Shown piece by piece: positions 33,103-44,165 of a stretch of DNA of 64,000 nt. The notes beneath the pieces are model-generated. The model searched no databases, had not been told where the DNA came from, and saw only the letters and a list, made by a program, of their open reading frames with translations. The DNA lies in assembly GCA_902705865.1 (NCBI GenBank), contig CACSIO010000003.1, forward strand, positions 62,001 through 126,000, given 5' to 3'. The stretch's first letter is position 1. Each line of letters opens with the position of its first letter. A program made the translations under genes and the position numbers. Source of the DNA: BD1-7 clade bacterium. GTDB lineage: Bacteria; Pseudomonadota; Gammaproteobacteria; Pseudomonadales; DT-91.

Positions 33103-35733
33103 TCAAGAATCGTGAAGTTTTTTGAGTTCGTAGATCAATTCAAGCGCTTCGCGTGGCGTTAACTCATCAGGATTGATCGTGCCGATGCGCTTGTCAGCCG
33201 CAGAGGGTTCTGCTGCCGAGAAGAATTCGCCTTGCATTGGGTTCTTTTCAGCCGGTTCGTTCGCGTTGATGTCGATGGGCGATGTCTGGCGCGAAGGCTG
33301 GGGTGCTGTTGAATCTTCAGCCGCTTCGAGTTCCTTAAGCTTTGTCTGTGCAGAGCTCAGTACATGGGCTGGAATTCCGGCAAGTTTAGCAACTTGCAAA
33401 CCATAACTTTGGCTGGCTGGCCCCGGCTGAATATGATGCAAAAACACAATGTTATCGTCATGTTCAGTAGCGCTGAGGTGGATGTTTGCCGCCTTTGGAT
33501 ATAGCTCGGGCAAAATCGTTAATTCGAAGTAGTGAGTGGCAAACAATGTCATTGCGTGTGTATTTGCCGCTAATTCGACGGCAAATGCCCAGGCAAGCGA
33601 GAGCCCGTCAAAGGTGGATGTGCCACGCCCGACTTCATCCATCAGTATTAATGATCGATCAGTTGTGTTATTCAGGATATTGGCAGATTCACTCATCTCA
33701 ACCATAAAGGTTGAACGTCCGCCAGCAAGATCATCGGCGCTACCAATCCGTGTGAAAATCTGATCAACCATACCTACGGATGCAGCGCTTGCCGGTACAA
33801 AGCTGCCGATATGCGCAAGCAGTGTAATCAGAGCCGTTTGGCGCATATAGGTCGATTTACCACCCATATTTGGGCCGGTGATAATCAAGGTTCGTCGATT
33901 TTCGTCTAACTCAATATCGTTGGCGATGAATGGAGTTTCCAGCACGCGCTCGACCACTGGATGACGACCTTCAGATATCGTTAAAGACGATGCTTCTTGC
34001 ATGGTTGGTCGGCAATAATTCAAGCGTTCTGCAGTCAGTGAAAAACTGCAAATAACATCAAATTCAGCGACGGCCTGAGCGCAATCTTGTAGCGGGATTA
34101 AACTCTCGTTGAGGGTTTCTAACAGGGCCTCATACAGTGCTTTTTCGCGTGCTAGTGCCCGCGATTTGGCGCTCAGCGCTTTGTCTTCGAATTCTTTCAG
34201 CTCAGGGGTGATGTATCTTTCAGCGTTTTTTAATGTTTGGCGACGAATATATTCGGTCGGCGCCTGTTCGCTTTGGGATTTACTGATTTCGATGTAGTAG
34301 CCATGTACTCGGTTGTATCCGACTTTCAGGGTTGAAATACCGGTACGCTCACGTTCTTTTTGTTCCAGCCGGATGAGAAAATCGCCAGCGTTCTGGCTCA
34401 AACCTCGAAGTTCGTCTAGCTCTGCGTCGTAACCCTCGGCGATAACGCCGCCATCGCGAATCACAGCCGGCGGGTTGTCGATGACTGCAGATTGAAGCAG
34501 CGCATCGGTGTCAGGGAAGGTTTTAATGGTTTGTAGCAGTGTCTTCAATAAGCCTGATTCAGCCGATTCCATCGTGCCTTGAATATCAGGAAGAACCGCA
34601 AGTGACTGTTGAAGACGCGTTAAATCACGCGGCCGTGCTGATCTGAGAGCAATTCGGCCAAGAATTCGCTCCATGTCGCCGATGGCCTTTAAGTGATCGA
34701 AACAGGTGTCGCTGTAATACTGGCTGATAAGTTCAGCAACGGCTTCATGGCGTTGTTCTATGGTTTCACGTTGAGACAAAGGCAGGTTGAGCCAGCGTCG
34801 CAACAGCCGTGACCCCATAGTGGTTGCACAATGGTTAACCACGCTGAAGAGCGTATTGGTTTGCTCGCCCTGCAGGTTAATGTCGATTTCCAAATTACGA
34901 CGTGTTGCTGCGTCTAATCGAACGTTGGATGTGCGGCTTTCATGACGCAATGTTCGAATATGCGGCAGATCGCCGCGCTGGGTTTCGCGGGCATAGGCCA
35001 GCAAACAGCCAGCTGCAATCAAGCCGGCGGACAAATTTTCGCAACCAAAACCGATAAGGTCTTTCGTTTTAAATTGTTGATTCAGCGAGCGTCGTGCAGA
35101 TTCTTCATCGAATTCCCAGCTTGGGCGTTCACGCAATCCGGACGGATAACGGCTGAATACAGCCGAGCTATTGTGCTCATCGATCAATAATTCAGCCGGG
35201 GCCAGCCGGTAAAGCTCGCTCTCGGCGCTGGCAAGATCATTGACTTCGAATACGCCAAAGCGACCAGCGGCTAAGTCCATGACGGCAAAACCAACTTTAT
35301 CGTCTTGTTCAAACACACTGACAAGTAGATTGTCTTTATGTTCTTCCATGAGCGCTTCATCGGATACCGTGCCCGGCGTGACAATACGCATGACCTTGCG
35401 CTCAACCGGCCCCTTGCTGGTAGCCGGGTCGCCAACTTGCTCGCAAACAGCAACTGACACGCCATTTTTAACCAGTCTTGCCAAATAACCGTCGGCAGAA
35501 TGGAACGGGATGCCTGCCATAGGAATGGGTTCGCCGGCGGATTTTCCTCGCGCGGTTAGTGTAATGCCGAGTAATTCGGAGGCATTTTTGGCGTCGTCAA
35601 AGAAGAGTTCGTAGAAATCTCCCATTCGATAGAAAACCATATCGTTGGGATGCTGCGCCTTAATTTTAAGGTACTGCTGCATCATGGGAGTATGGGCGGA
35701 TTTTGACGAGGATTTTACTTGCGCAGTTGTCAT
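33103..35733 (-). CDS. mutS: DNA mismatch repair ATPase MutS
   Basis: This 876-residue protein recognises base mismatches and small loops and recruits MutL. The mismatch-reading motif GDFYELF is at about residues 39-44 (F40, E42). Connector, lever and clamp domains follow. The ATPase has Walker [10 protein letters not shown] near 620 and [12 protein letters not shown] downstream. The C-terminal tail ends with the helix-turn-helix and the short tetramerisation region ([15 protein letters not shown]). Full length and all key motifs are intact, so repair should be functional. About 215 bases separate it from fdxA. Confidence 0.98.
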   Translation of the reverse strand: MTTAQVKSSSKSAHTPMMQQYLKIKAQHPNDMVFYRMGDFYELFFDDAKNASELLGITLTARGKSAGEPIPMAGIPFHSADGYLARLVKNGVSVAVCEQVGDPATSKGPVERKVMRIVTPGTVSDEALMEEHKDNLLVSVFEQDDKVGFAVMDLAAGRFGVFEVNDLASAESELYRLAPAELLIDEHNSSAVFSRYPSGLRERPSWEFDEESARRSLNQQFKTKDLIGFGCENLSAGLIAAGCLLAYARETQRGDLPHIRTLRHESRTSNVRLDAATRRNLEIDINLQGEQTNTLFSVVNHCATTMGSRLLRRWLNLPLSQRETIEQRHEAVAELISQYYSDTCFDHLKAIGDMERILGRIALRSARPRDLTRLQQSLAVLPDIQGTMESAESGLLKTLLQTIKTFPDTDALLQSAVIDNPPAVIRDGGVIAEGYDAELDELRGLSQNAGDFLIRLEQKERERTGISTLKVGYNRVHGYYIEISKSQSEQAPTEYIRRQTLKNAERYITPELKEFEDKALSAKSRALAREKALYEALLETLNESLIPLQDCAQAVAEFDVICSFSLTAERLNYCRPTMQEASSLTISEGRHPVVERVLETPFIANDIELDENRRTLIITGPNMGGKSTYMRQTALITLLAHIGSFVPASAASVGMVDQIFTRIGSADDLAGGRSTFMVEMSESANILNNTTDRSLILMDEVGRGTSTFDGLSLAWAFAVELAANTHAMTLFATHYFELTILPELYPKAANIHLSATEHDDNIVFLHHIQPGPASQSYGLQVAKLAGIPAHVLSSAQTKLKELEAAEDSTAPQPSRQTSPIDINANEPAEKNPMQGEFFSAAEPSAADKRIGTINPDELTPREALELIYELKKLHDS

Positions 35734-35962
35734 TGTTATTCGATGAAATCTTAGAATCGCAAATGCGCAAGTCTAGCAAATGACGCGCCGGATTGCTTGT
35801 GTCATGCACCGGCTATTGAACAGGGTGCCAAAGTCATTTACTGGCATTTGAGTATATCTCGCACAATTCGATATAAATCGGAAAAACGAAATGATTGTAG
35901 AGCCTTGATTGTGATTTTTTGATCGTTAAATGTGCGTTGGTCACTCTGACCTTTGGGCGTCA

Positions 35963-36238
35963 TTAAAAATCGGTCTTGTCGATTTTGTCCATGTGTTCAA
36001 GAAATTGATCCAGTGCGAAGTTGTTGTGAAAATCGACATTGTATTTGTTGTGAAAATACACAGTCAGTTTGGCGTCTTTATCTTCCAGCATCAAGGTGTA
36101 ACCGTCGGCGTCAGACCACGCCGTTAGACCCGCGAGCGTATAGTCATGGCCTAGGTCGCCGGTGTGTTTAGTACCATGTGTAATGACTTTGTTGTAGACG
36201 CGAAGCGCTTGTTTGATATCAATACGTGAATCCATCAT
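35963..36238 (-). CDS. DUF3081 family protein
   Basis: This 91-residue protein resembles DUF3081, small proteins found mainly in gammaproteobacteria. Recognisable parts are ALRVYNKVITHGTKH, the central LAGLTAWSDADGYTLML and LTVYFHNKYNVDF. No function is known. It has no signal peptide or membrane segment. Translation may start at either of two adjacent ATG codons (36238 or 36235). It stands alone between mutS and the RND operon, both on the same strand. Confidence 0.75.
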   Translation of the reverse strand: MMDSRIDIKQALRVYNKVITHGTKHTGDLGHDYTLAGLTAWSDADGYTLMLEDKDAKLTVYFHNKYNVDFHNNFALDQFLEHMDKIDKTDF

Positions 36239-36355
36239 TGTCTCCGGTACAGGGCTTATTGTTTAACCATAGTTGCTCAATCGTTCGCGGCATACCAGAA
36301 CGACTGACTATTACTTGTACGTTATATGATCACAATCAATGGCTCTGGTTTACGG

Positions 36356-39300
36356 TTATTCGTTTGACGGTGTTTTTCGCTGTTTTTGCATGCGTGCGCG
36401 TAGGTCTGGGACGCGCTTTTCACGAAAGCGTTGGAAGATAACGTAGATTGATGGCACGAATATCAGAGCCAGTGTTGTCGATACGATCATCCCACCGAAT
36501 ACTGCTGTGCCTAAGGAGTGGCGAGATGCGGCTCCGGCTCCAGTCGCGATAACGAGCGGAAATATACCGGCCACAAAAGCGATCGCGGTCATCAGAATTG
36601 GGCGCAGCCTTGTGTTGCACGCGAAGATAACGGAATCGACAACGCTGGATCCTTCGACATATTTCTCGTTCGCAAACTGCACAATTAGGATGGCATTTTT
36701 AGCCGATAACCCTACCAACATGATCAAGGCGATTTGGCAGAATGTGTCGTTAGCCAGGCCGCGAATAAATTGAAAGCTCAATGCACCCAGAACAGCAAAA
36801 GGGACTGCGAGTATGATCATAAACGGCAAAAGCCAGCTTTCGTAAAGTATGGCCAGAATCATCAAGATGATGATGATCGACAGCGCGAAAACGATCGGTG
36901 CCACGTTGCCCGCCTTTTTGGCTTGATAGGCGGTGTCTGTCCATTCAAAGAAAAAACCGTCGGTTAGTATCTCTTTGGTGAGTTGTTCCATAATCGCGAT
37001 GGCTTCGCCGCTGGTGTGTCCTGTTGATGGTGAACCGATAAGGTGAGCCGATGTGTAAAGGTTGTAGCGCCGAATTTTACTGGCTCCGGCACGGTATTCG
37101 TAGCGAACCAAGTCGCTGATAGGAACCAGATCGTCGTTAATATTTTTGACATAGATCTTTTGCAGGTCTTCTGGGCTGGAACGAAAATCGATATCGGCCT
37201 GAATAAATACGCGATAAATTTTGCCGTATTTATTGAAGTCATTAATGTAAAAAGACCCAAGATTTGCCTGTAATGCGAGATACAGATCCTGCAGGAGTAC
37301 GCCCTGGCGCATGACCTGTGCGCGATCGATATCCAAGTAGAGTATGGGGGTGTCGATTTTAAATGGACTAAACACATCGCGGATAGCAGGCTGCGCATTG
37401 GCCGCGTTAAGCATCAGCTGTGTATTACTGTAGAGAGCTTCAAGCCCCTGGGCGGCTCGGTCTTCTAAGATATATTCAAACCCGCCGGCAGTTGAGAGCC
37501 CTTGAACTGCCGGAACATTAATCACTAAAAACTGCGCGTCACCGATTTTATCCAGTGACAGTTGTAAATCTTTGGTGAGTTTAAACACCGACTCACTCGC
37601 GTCGCGTTGATCAAACGGCAACATTTCGATCACCACGAACCCTGAATTACTGGTTTTACTATGCGATAAAATACTAAACCCGTCGACGAGTACGACGTCC
37701 ATAACCCCAGGCAATTTTTGCGCTTCGTGAAGCACCTTTTGCATCGCCTTGTGCGTTTGTTTGAGTGAGGATCCTTCTGGCAGTTGTACGTTTACATAGA
37801 AAAATCCCTGATCTTCCTCCGGCAAGAAGCCGCGGGGAACCAAAAATATTAGTGCGGTAGTCGCTCCGACAAGTAACAGAAATACACTAGTCATTAATAG
37901 TTTTCGCGGAATGGTCCATTTGAGCAATTTGTCGTAACCGACCAGTAACGCATCAAAGGCCGCATTGAATTTGCGAAAAAACCAACCTTGCTGGGTGTCG
38001 TGGGATTTCAATAACAACGCACACAGTGCCGGTGTAAACGTAAGTGCATTGACTAACGACAACGCCAGCGAGCACGATACAGTAATGGCGAATTGCTGGT
38101 AGAGTTTACCTGTAATGCCGGGCATAAACGCCGCAGGTATAAACACCGACATCATCACTAACGTTGAGGCAATGATAGGGCCTCGTACTTCATCCATTGC
38201 GCGAATCGTTGCATCTCGTACCGGCAATGATTCTTGTTCTTTGATGCGATTGATGTTCTCGATAACAACAACGGCATCATCGACGACCAATCCAATTGCC
38301 AGAATAAGCCCAAAAAGGCTTAACATATTCATCGAAAAACCAAGTAGTGCAAGAAACGCGAAGGTACCTATCAGCGACACGGGAATCGTAATCAGGGTGA
38401 TCAGCGTTGTGCGCCAGTTCTGCAAAAATACATAGGCGACCAGCACAATCAGAACCAGTGCAAACAAGAAGGTAAGGCCAACTTCTTTCAGGGCACCATT
38501 GATGAATAAGGTGGCATCACGTGCGATATCGTAGGTAATGCCCTCGGGTAAATTGGGTTCGAGAGCATTGAGGATGGTTTTTATATTACCAACAACTTCT
38601 AACGTGTTGGCATTAGGGAGTTGGCTAATGCCAATACCTACCGCCGGGTGTGAGTTAACCGAAAGGTCGGTCAGATAGTCGTCGGCCCCCAGTTCAACCC
38701 GAGCGATATCCTTAACAAAAATCAACGAGCCGTTGTCTGAGCGGCTCACCACAATATCTTCAAATTCTTCAACCTGATCTAGCCTGCCTTTGGTCTCGAC
38801 GATAAGCTGGATTGATTGATCCGCCTTTGAGGGAGTTCCGCCAATGATACCCACCGGTGCGATTTCGTTCTGATCACGAACAGCGCTGATGACATCGTTG
38901 ACGGTGAGTCGGTAGCCGGCAAGTTTCACCGGGTCGACCCAAATACGCATGGCATACGTACGATCACCGAATACCACGACTTCGCCGACGCCTTTAACCC
39001 GTTTTATCGGGTCAACCACATTGATGGCCGCGTAATTGGCGATGTATTCCAAATCACGTTTGCCGCCGGGGGAGATAACGTGAACAAACATGACGATGTC
39101 AGTTGAGCCTTTTTCGATATCGATACCGTTTTTAATAACTTCGTCAGGCAGTCGGGGTTTGGCTAGTTCTACCCGGTTTTGCACGTCGACAGCGGCAATA
39201 TCGAGGTCGTAGCCTACTTCAAAGGTGACGACGATTGTCACCTGGCCTTGGTCAGTACTAGTGCTTTCGACACTCACCATTCCGCGAACACCGTTGATTT

Positions 39301-39505
39301 CGTCTTCTAGCGGAACAGTAACGGCGTCAACCATGGTTTGGGCACTTGCTCCGGGGTAACTGGCGGTTACTGAGACGCGTGGAGGCACAATTTCTGGGTA
39401 GAGTTCAACCTGAAGCAGCGGAATTGCAATACTGCCCGCGAAAACCATCAACAGTGCGATGACCGACGCTGCGATGGGGCGATCGATAAAAAACCGTGAA
39501 AACAT
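36356..39505 (-). CDS. RND efflux pump inner-membrane transporter (HAE1 type)
   Basis: This 1049-residue, 12-helix proton-driven efflux transporter belongs to the AcrB/MexF group. The N-terminus FSRFFIDRPIAASVIAL, the paired aspartates in LVVDDAVVVIENI near residue 405 and the lysine in LSAKNAILIVQFA near 940 form the expected proton relay. The two large periplasmic loops are complete. It lies ten bases downstream of the second of two adaptor genes on the same strand. No outer-membrane channel gene is adjacent, so a TolC-type protein encoded elsewhere must be used. Substrates cannot be told from sequence. Confidence 0.94.
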   Translation of the reverse strand: MFSRFFIDRPIAASVIALLMVFAGSIAIPLLQVELYPEIVPPRVSVTASYPGASAQTMVDAVTVPLEDEINGVRGMVSVESTSTDQGQVTIVVTFEVGYDLDIAAVDVQNRVELAKPRLPDEVIKNGIDIEKGSTDIVMFVHVISPGGKRDLEYIANYAAINVVDPIKRVKGVGEVVVFGDRTYAMRIWVDPVKLAGYRLTVNDVISAVRDQNEIAPVGIIGGTPSKADQSIQLIVETKGRLDQVEEFEDIVVSRSDNGSLIFVKDIARVELGADDYLTDLSVNSHPAVGIGISQLPNANTLEVVGNIKTILNALEPNLPEGITYDIARDATLFINGALKEVGLTFLFALVLIVLVAYVFLQNWRTTLITLITIPVSLIGTFAFLALLGFSMNMLSLFGLILAIGLVVDDAVVVIENINRIKEQESLPVRDATIRAMDEVRGPIIASTLVMMSVFIPAAFMPGITGKLYQQFAITVSCSLALSLVNALTFTPALCALLLKSHDTQQGWFFRKFNAAFDALLVGYDKLLKWTIPRKLLMTSVFLLLVGATTALIFLVPRGFLPEEDQGFFYVNVQLPEGSSLKQTHKAMQKVLHEAQKLPGVMDVVLVDGFSILSHSKTSNSGFVVIEMLPFDQRDASESVFKLTKDLQLSLDKIGDAQFLVINVPAVQGLSTAGGFEYILEDRAAQGLEALYSNTQLMLNAANAQPAIRDVFSPFKIDTPILYLDIDRAQVMRQGVLLQDLYLALQANLGSFYINDFNKYGKIYRVFIQADIDFRSSPEDLQKIYVKNINDDLVPISDLVRYEYRAGASKIRRYNLYTSAHLIGSPSTGHTSGEAIAIMEQLTKEILTDGFFFEWTDTAYQAKKAGNVAPIVFALSIIIILMILAILYESWLLPFMIILAVPFAVLGALSFQFIRGLANDTFCQIALIMLVGLSAKNAILIVQFANEKYVEGSSVVDSVIFACNTRLRPILMTAIAFVAGIFPLVIATGAGAASRHSLGTAVFGGMIVSTTLALIFVPSIYVIFQRFREKRVPDLRARMQKQRKTPSNE

Positions 39506-39515
39506 AATGTAATCC

Positions 39516-40841
39516 CTATCCCTGTTGGCAAGCGTTACTCAGGTTGTCCGGTTTGATGGTTGTATCGGGAGCTTGCAAGACGCGCGGGTTTTCGTGAGCT
39601 GGAACTGTCACCATGACTTCGGCATCATCAAACAAAGTGTTAGGTTCGGGCCCTGGGCTAACCTGTGTCGTTTTACTGTTAAGTTGCTGGCCGGGTTTGA
39701 TGCTGTCGAGATAATTAGTCACGATATTTTGATCTGACTGAATACCCGTGACTTGTGTCCAGGGGCCATATGTTGCTTGTCTTTCAACGTTGATACGTTT
39801 TACCGAACCGTTATTGAGCGTGTAAACATAGCTACCTAGCTGATCTAATTTGATAATCGCTGACGGTAGCATCAGCACATCCCGCGCATGGCCGAGTGTG
39901 AGTATCAGATGACCACTTTGGCCTGGGTAAATCAGATGATTCGGATTTGCAATGGTGGCTCGTGCGCTGATTGTTCCGCTGCTGGGGTTCACGGCGATAT
40001 CGATGAAATCCAATGTGCCGTGTTGTTCAACAGGGTGCTTGCCGATCGTGGTAAATTGAACGCGTGATGTTTCTATGAGTTCTTTGCTCGGCGACGGTGA
40101 TTTTTCAGTATTTTGAGTGCGAAGCACAGTTTGCAAGTGTGTGGAGGGAACCTTGAAATATACATAAAGCGGATTGAGCTGTTTGATCGAGCTAAGTTGA
40201 GTATCGGCGTCAGTATTAGATTCACCGACCAACTGACCGGGGTAGTATGCAGTTTTGCTCATTCGTCCGTTGAAAGGCGCGAGAATATCGGTATAGACTA
40301 AATCCTGTCGATAACGCTTTAGCCTTGCCTTGGCGTTATCAAGATCGCCGATGGCCGTGTGAAAGTTAAGTGTTGCTTGATCGAGCTGATCTTGTGATGC
40401 GGCTTTGGCTTTGACTAGACGTTTATAGCGTTTGATTTCTATCCGCGTTTCAGCGACTTCAGCTTGTGCGATCTCTACTTCGGCTTGCGCTTGTTCTGCT
40501 TCGGCCTGACTGATGATTTGTTCGATTCGATAGAGGAGTTGGCCTTTCTTCACATATTGGCCATCTCGAAAGCAGACATCAGAAATAAAACCGCGCGTTC
40601 TGGCGACAATATCAACGCTCTCAAACGCGTCGGCATAGGCCGAGAAAAACAGCTGGTCAGGCATCTTCATGCTGACGGGTTTCATGATTTCTAGTGTTGG
40701 TGTTTGTTTGCGGTGCACGTTCTCTTGCTGGCTACAACCGAACAGTGTTAGCGCTGTCAGCGAGGTGGAAAACAGGATTGTAAGCGTTGAGGACAGTGAT
40801 TGATTGAGACCGTATCGATTACGACAGCGAAAAAGAGTCAT
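39516..40841 (-). CDS. RND periplasmic adaptor lipoprotein (second of two)
   Basis: This 441-residue adaptor has a lipobox ending LFGC (C36). Next come a barrel-sandwich half (SVDIVARTRGFISDVCFRDGQYVKKGQLLY), a long coiled-coil hairpin (about 115-165), the second lipoyl half and beta-barrel, and a membrane-proximal domain. It begins four bases before the end of the preceding adaptor gene (ATGA overlap) and ends ten bases before the transporter. Together with the other adaptor it may form a mixed adaptor ring, as known for TriABC of P. aeruginosa. The C-terminus extends some 60 residues with low complexity. Confidence 0.9.
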   Translation of the reverse strand: MTLFRCRNRYGLNQSLSSTLTILFSTSLTALTLFGCSQQENVHRKQTPTLEIMKPVSMKMPDQLFFSAYADAFESVDIVARTRGFISDVCFRDGQYVKKGQLLYRIEQIISQAEAEQAQAEVEIAQAEVAETRIEIKRYKRLVKAKAASQDQLDQATLNFHTAIGDLDNAKARLKRYRQDLVYTDILAPFNGRMSKTAYYPGQLVGESNTDADTQLSSIKQLNPLYVYFKVPSTHLQTVLRTQNTEKSPSPSKELIETSRVQFTTIGKHPVEQHGTLDFIDIAVNPSSGTISARATIANPNHLIYPGQSGHLILTLGHARDVLMLPSAIIKLDQLGSYVYTLNNGSVKRINVERQATYGPWTQVTGIQSDQNIVTNYLDSIKPGQQLNSKTTQVSPGPEPNTLFDDAEVMVTVPAHENPRVLQAPDTTIKPDNLSNACQQG

Positions 40842-42025
40842 CCCTGGTCGTCCTCTTGGGTTGTGTGTGCCGTCGACATATCCTTTGCTGTAACTGGCGC
40901 GGGCGGCGGTGGAATCTTGTTGGGTATAACGTGTAAACCCGGGTGTATGATCGAGAGGCCACCAGCCAGTATCGGTGTATTTGCTTTAAGCCCTTGAACC
41001 TGTGTCCATGCGTCAATCTTCTGCACAGTTTTGATATTTTGCCGTTTCAGCTGTTGTTTTGTATCAACGGTGTATACGAAATTGCCGTTGAAATCTTCAT
41101 GAATCGTCGCGGTAGGGATTAATATGGCGTTTGGGATCGTGCCGGTTTGAACAAAAATTGTGCCGTACTGGCCTGGGTAGATGTGGTTGGTTTGATTGGA
41201 AATCGTGGCTCTGAGTAATATCGTGCCAGATTGCTGGTCAGCAGTGTTATTAATGAAATTCAGCGAACCAAATGTATGTACCGGAGAATCCGATAACAAC
41301 GTGAAGCGTACTGGTAGTGCAAAACCTTTCTGATACTGAGCGGTTAAGAGTGTTTGTAGATCATTAGACGGGATTGGAAAGTCGACATATAAGGGGGATG
41401 TTTTCAACAGTTGGGTCAAGGTTGTGCTGCCGCTGGCATTGTCGGGATCAACCAGCTCCCCTGGGTAGAAGCGTGTTCGGCTGATGCGGCCATCGAAAGG
41501 AGCCCGCACCTCGGTGTAACTCAACTCACGTTGTGCTTGAGTCAGTAATGCACGGGCGCGTTTGCGTTCTGCAACGGCCTCGTTGTAATCAAGTAAGGCT
41601 TTGTCTCGCTCTTCTTTAGAGGTCAACTTTTTAGCTAATAGCCGTTCTTGCCGTTCATAGGATAGTCGTGAGCGAGTTACCTTGGCGTTAGTGATGGCCA
41701 GCTCGGCTTGTGCCTGTTCGACATCGGCTTGGTCATAGATCACCTCGAGTGTGTAAAGCAGTTGATTTTGTTTGACGATCTGGCCGTCTTTGAAATGTAT
41801 GCCTTCGATAAAACCTCGGGTCCTTGCAACGATATCGACGGTTTCAACAGCTTGGGTGTTGGCGGGGTAGTGTGTGAAATTTGGAATGTCACGTTCTATG
41901 GCGTAGACAATATCCGCGTTTGCTGGCTTGGGGGTCATCCGGGTCGTGGGTTTCTCACACCCGTAGGCGAACACTAACGATAGAACCATTAAACACAGGC
42001 GTTTGGTGTTGACCACTGATGCCAT
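40838..42025 (-). CDS. RND periplasmic adaptor lipoprotein (first of two)
   Basis: The frame is open to 42283, but the ATG at 42025, behind AGGAAG, gives a natural signal peptide with a lipobox-like AYGC (C23) and 395 residues. The upstream extension has no signal features. Domains follow the adaptor plan: VETVDIVARTRGFIEGIHFKDGQIVKQNQLLY, a coiled coil at about 100-160, then VRAPFDGRISRTRFYPGELV and a beta-barrel. It is clearly related to the next gene, suggesting an old duplication. It is the first gene of the three-gene efflux operon and is divergent from the LysE-type gene. Confidence 0.88.
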   Translation of the reverse strand: MASVVNTKRLCLMVLSLVFAYGCEKPTTRMTPKPANADIVYAIERDIPNFTHYPANTQAVETVDIVARTRGFIEGIHFKDGQIVKQNQLLYTLEVIYDQADVEQAQAELAITNAKVTRSRLSYERQERLLAKKLTSKEERDKALLDYNEAVAERKRARALLTQAQRELSYTEVRAPFDGRISRTRFYPGELVDPDNASGSTTLTQLLKTSPLYVDFPIPSNDLQTLLTAQYQKGFALPVRFTLLSDSPVHTFGSLNFINNTADQQSGTILLRATISNQTNHIYPGQYGTIFVQTGTIPNAILIPTATIHEDFNGNFVYTVDTKQQLKRQNIKTVQKIDAWTQVQGLKANTPILAGGLSIIHPGLHVIPNKIPPPPAPVTAKDMSTAHTTQEDDQG

Positions 42026-42230
42026 GGATATCTTCCTGAAAAATTGCTGATGACCGCTAGGGTGGCGCTCGATACGCTTATTATCGCAATACATTTCGTA
42101 CTTTTCTGGCGAAGTATAGTCAAGAATCGGTGGTGCGGCAGAGGCTCGGTTGAGGTGGATTTGTTGTATTTTTATTGTCGGGAGGAGACGTGTTTGGTAT
42201 AGATATCGGCTTGATTTGGAGTGATTACAG

Positions 42231-42875
42231 ATGGCATTTGAAACCGTGTTTGCGTTCTGGCTAACATCAATGGCATTGGCCATTGCCCCTGGTCCGGATA
42301 ACTTGTTTGTACTGAGTCAATCAGCGTTATATGGTCGACGCTCTGGGCTATGGGTAACTGCAGGGCTGTGCAGCGGTTTGCTGTTTCACACCGCAGCTGT
42401 GGCGCTCGGCCTTGCTGCGTTGATACAAGCATCACCGTTTGCGTTTACGCTAGTCAAATTTGCCGGTGCGGGTTATTTGCTATACCTAGCGTGGGGCGCG
42501 TTGCGAGCGGCTCTGCACGAGGCGCCTTTGGGGGCAGCAAATCAGAGTTCGACATTGGTTTCGCCATTGTTACTATATCGACGTGGCGTTTTAATGAATA
42601 TTACCAACCCTAAGGTCACCTTGTTTTTTCTCGCGTTTCTGCCGCAGTTTATCGCGCCTCAGGGTTTACCTGTGTTTGTGCAAGTTGGGATCTTGGGCGT
42701 GGTTTTTATGCTAGGTACTTTCATTGTATTTGGTTTAATTGCATTTGGTGCGGGGCAATTGGGCGAACGATTACAGCAGTCAACGACTGCTCAGCGTTGG
42801 TTAAATGCGATTGCGGGCACGGTCTTTACTGCGTTGGCGCTCAGGCTTTTGGTCGCCGATATGGAAGTGAGCTGA
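42231..42875 (+). CDS. LysE/RhtB family amino-acid exporter
   Basis: This 214-residue membrane protein has about six hydrophobic segments. It has the family N-terminus WLTSMALAIAPGPDNLFVLSQ and the GLCSGLLFHTAAVALGL motif. Members export amino acids such as homoserine, threonine, lysine or arginine. The closest look is to the RhtB branch, but the substrate cannot be assigned. It is divergent from the RND operon and ends nine bases before the convergent MFS gene. Confidence 0.9.
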   Translation: MAFETVFAFWLTSMALAIAPGPDNLFVLSQSALYGRRSGLWVTAGLCSGLLFHTAAVALGLAALIQASPFAFTLVKFAGAGYLLYLAWGALRAALHEAPLGAANQSSTLVSPLLLYRRGVLMNITNPKVTLFFLAFLPQFIAPQGLPVFVQVGILGVVFMLGTFIVFGLIAFGAGQLGERLQQSTTAQRWLNAIAGTVFTALALRLLVADMEVS

Positions 42876-42884
42876 CTTGTTGTA

Positions 42885-44165
42885 TCAGTCGATGGCGTTG
42901 TTTTTGGTTTCTTTAGAAAACAAAACAAACAGTAGATGAATCAAGGCCATCAAGGTGATGTAGTAAACCAGTGAATAGATGTCGCCCGTCAAACGGTAAA
43001 TGTGCTGGCAAATTAAAGGGGTTAACCCCCCGGCAACTGTTAGCGCAACATTGTAACCAATGGCCCCACCGGTGCAGCGCAATGCGAACGGAAACATCTC
43101 GGTGATGGCTGTTGTGAGCACAGCGGCTGTTGGTGCCAAGGCAATGGCATAGATCACCAAACCAATGATGGCGTAACTCAGCTCACCTTGGGCGATAAAC
43201 GAAAACGTTGGGTAACTGGTGAGAATGAATAATACGGCTCCGGTTGCCATTACTGGGCGCCTGCCGACATGGTCTGAAATAAGACCACATACTGGAATCA
43301 ACGCCGTACTCACCAATAAACACACCAATATTGCCAGGTTAGCTTCCTCTAGGGTGAGCCCGATGTCGTGTGTCAGGAAGGAGGGCATAAAACCCAGCAA
43401 AAAGTAGTTGCCCATCGCCATCATGATGCCGTAGCCAAACGAGATCACAAGCGAATGAATTTGGGTGTTGAAGGACGTTTGTATTGGGCTTTTATTGATT
43501 TCTCCGCGTGCCTTGTGTGCCAAAAATACAGGCGATTCATCAACCGTGTTAAGTAGTACGGCGACTAACAAACCGATGAATAGGAACGAAATAAACGGAA
43601 TTCTCCAGCCCCAAAGCGCAATCTGCGCGTCGTCCAGTTTTACTGTAATCAGGTAGAACGACAGAATACCAATCGAAAAACCCAGAAACACGCCGCACAT
43701 AACACTGCTCGAAATGAATCCGCGGCGCTGGTTGTGACCCAGCTCAATAAGCAGAGCAGTTGAGTTAGTTGGCTCTGCTGATATTGCCATGGTTTGCAAT
43801 ATGCGGACGGCTAATAAGAGGACAATGGAGAAATAGCCGAGTTTGTCGTAGCCGGGTAAGACGCCGATCATGGCCGTGCATACGGATGAAATAATTACTG
43901 TTGCCAACAGGGTTTTTCGCCGCCCGTGTTTGTCGGCGTAGGCGCCAGAAATCATGGCACCGAGCGGCCGAAACACGAACCCAGCGGCAAAGATTAAAAA
44001 ATATAGCGTTAGTGACGTTGAATACGAGGTGAAGGGGAAAAACACCTTTGCCAGAATCGGAGAAAAATAAGCATAGAGCGCAAAATCTGCCCAAGCGATT
44101 GTATTGCCCAGTACTACTGCGGAGACCAGCTTGCTGTTTACCTTTTTTGCAGGTTCGCTATCCAT
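42885..44165 (-). CDS. MFS transporter of the metabolite:H+ symporter (MHS) type
   Basis: This 426-residue, 12-helix transporter has the MHS-type start GNTIAWADFALYAYFSPILAKVFFP. The loop motif GAYADKHGRRKTLL (about 73-86) and a second copy DHVGRRPVMATG (about 286-297) are present. The family imports compounds such as proline, betaine, citrate or alpha-ketoglutarate with protons; no specific substrate can be given. It follows the divergently placed Lrp-type gene on the same strand, 135 bases away, so it may be controlled by that regulator. Confidence 0.88.
   Translation of the reverse strand: MDSEPAKKVNSKLVSAVVLGNTIAWADFALYAYFSPILAKVFFPFTSYSTSLTLYFLIFAAGFVFRPLGAMISGAYADKHGRRKTLLATVIISSVCTAMIGVLPGYDKLGYFSIVLLLAVRILQTMAISAEPTNSTALLIELGHNQRRGFISSSVMCGVFLGFSIGILSFYLITVKLDDAQIALWGWRIPFISFLFIGLLVAVLLNTVDESPVFLAHKARGEINKSPIQTSFNTQIHSLVISFGYGIMMAMGNYFLLGFMPSFLTHDIGLTLEEANLAILVCLLVSTALIPVCGLISDHVGRRPVMATGAVLFILTSYPTFSFIAQGELSYAIIGLVIYAIALAPTAAVLTTAITEMFPFALRCTGGAIGYNVALTVAGGLTPLICQHIYRLTGDIYSLVYYITLMALIHLLFVLFSKETKNNAID

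Noticed and set aside
42026..42283. N-terminal extension of the first RND adaptor
   Set aside because: The ATG at 42025 has a ribosome binding site and gives a proper lipoprotein signal; the extension has neither.
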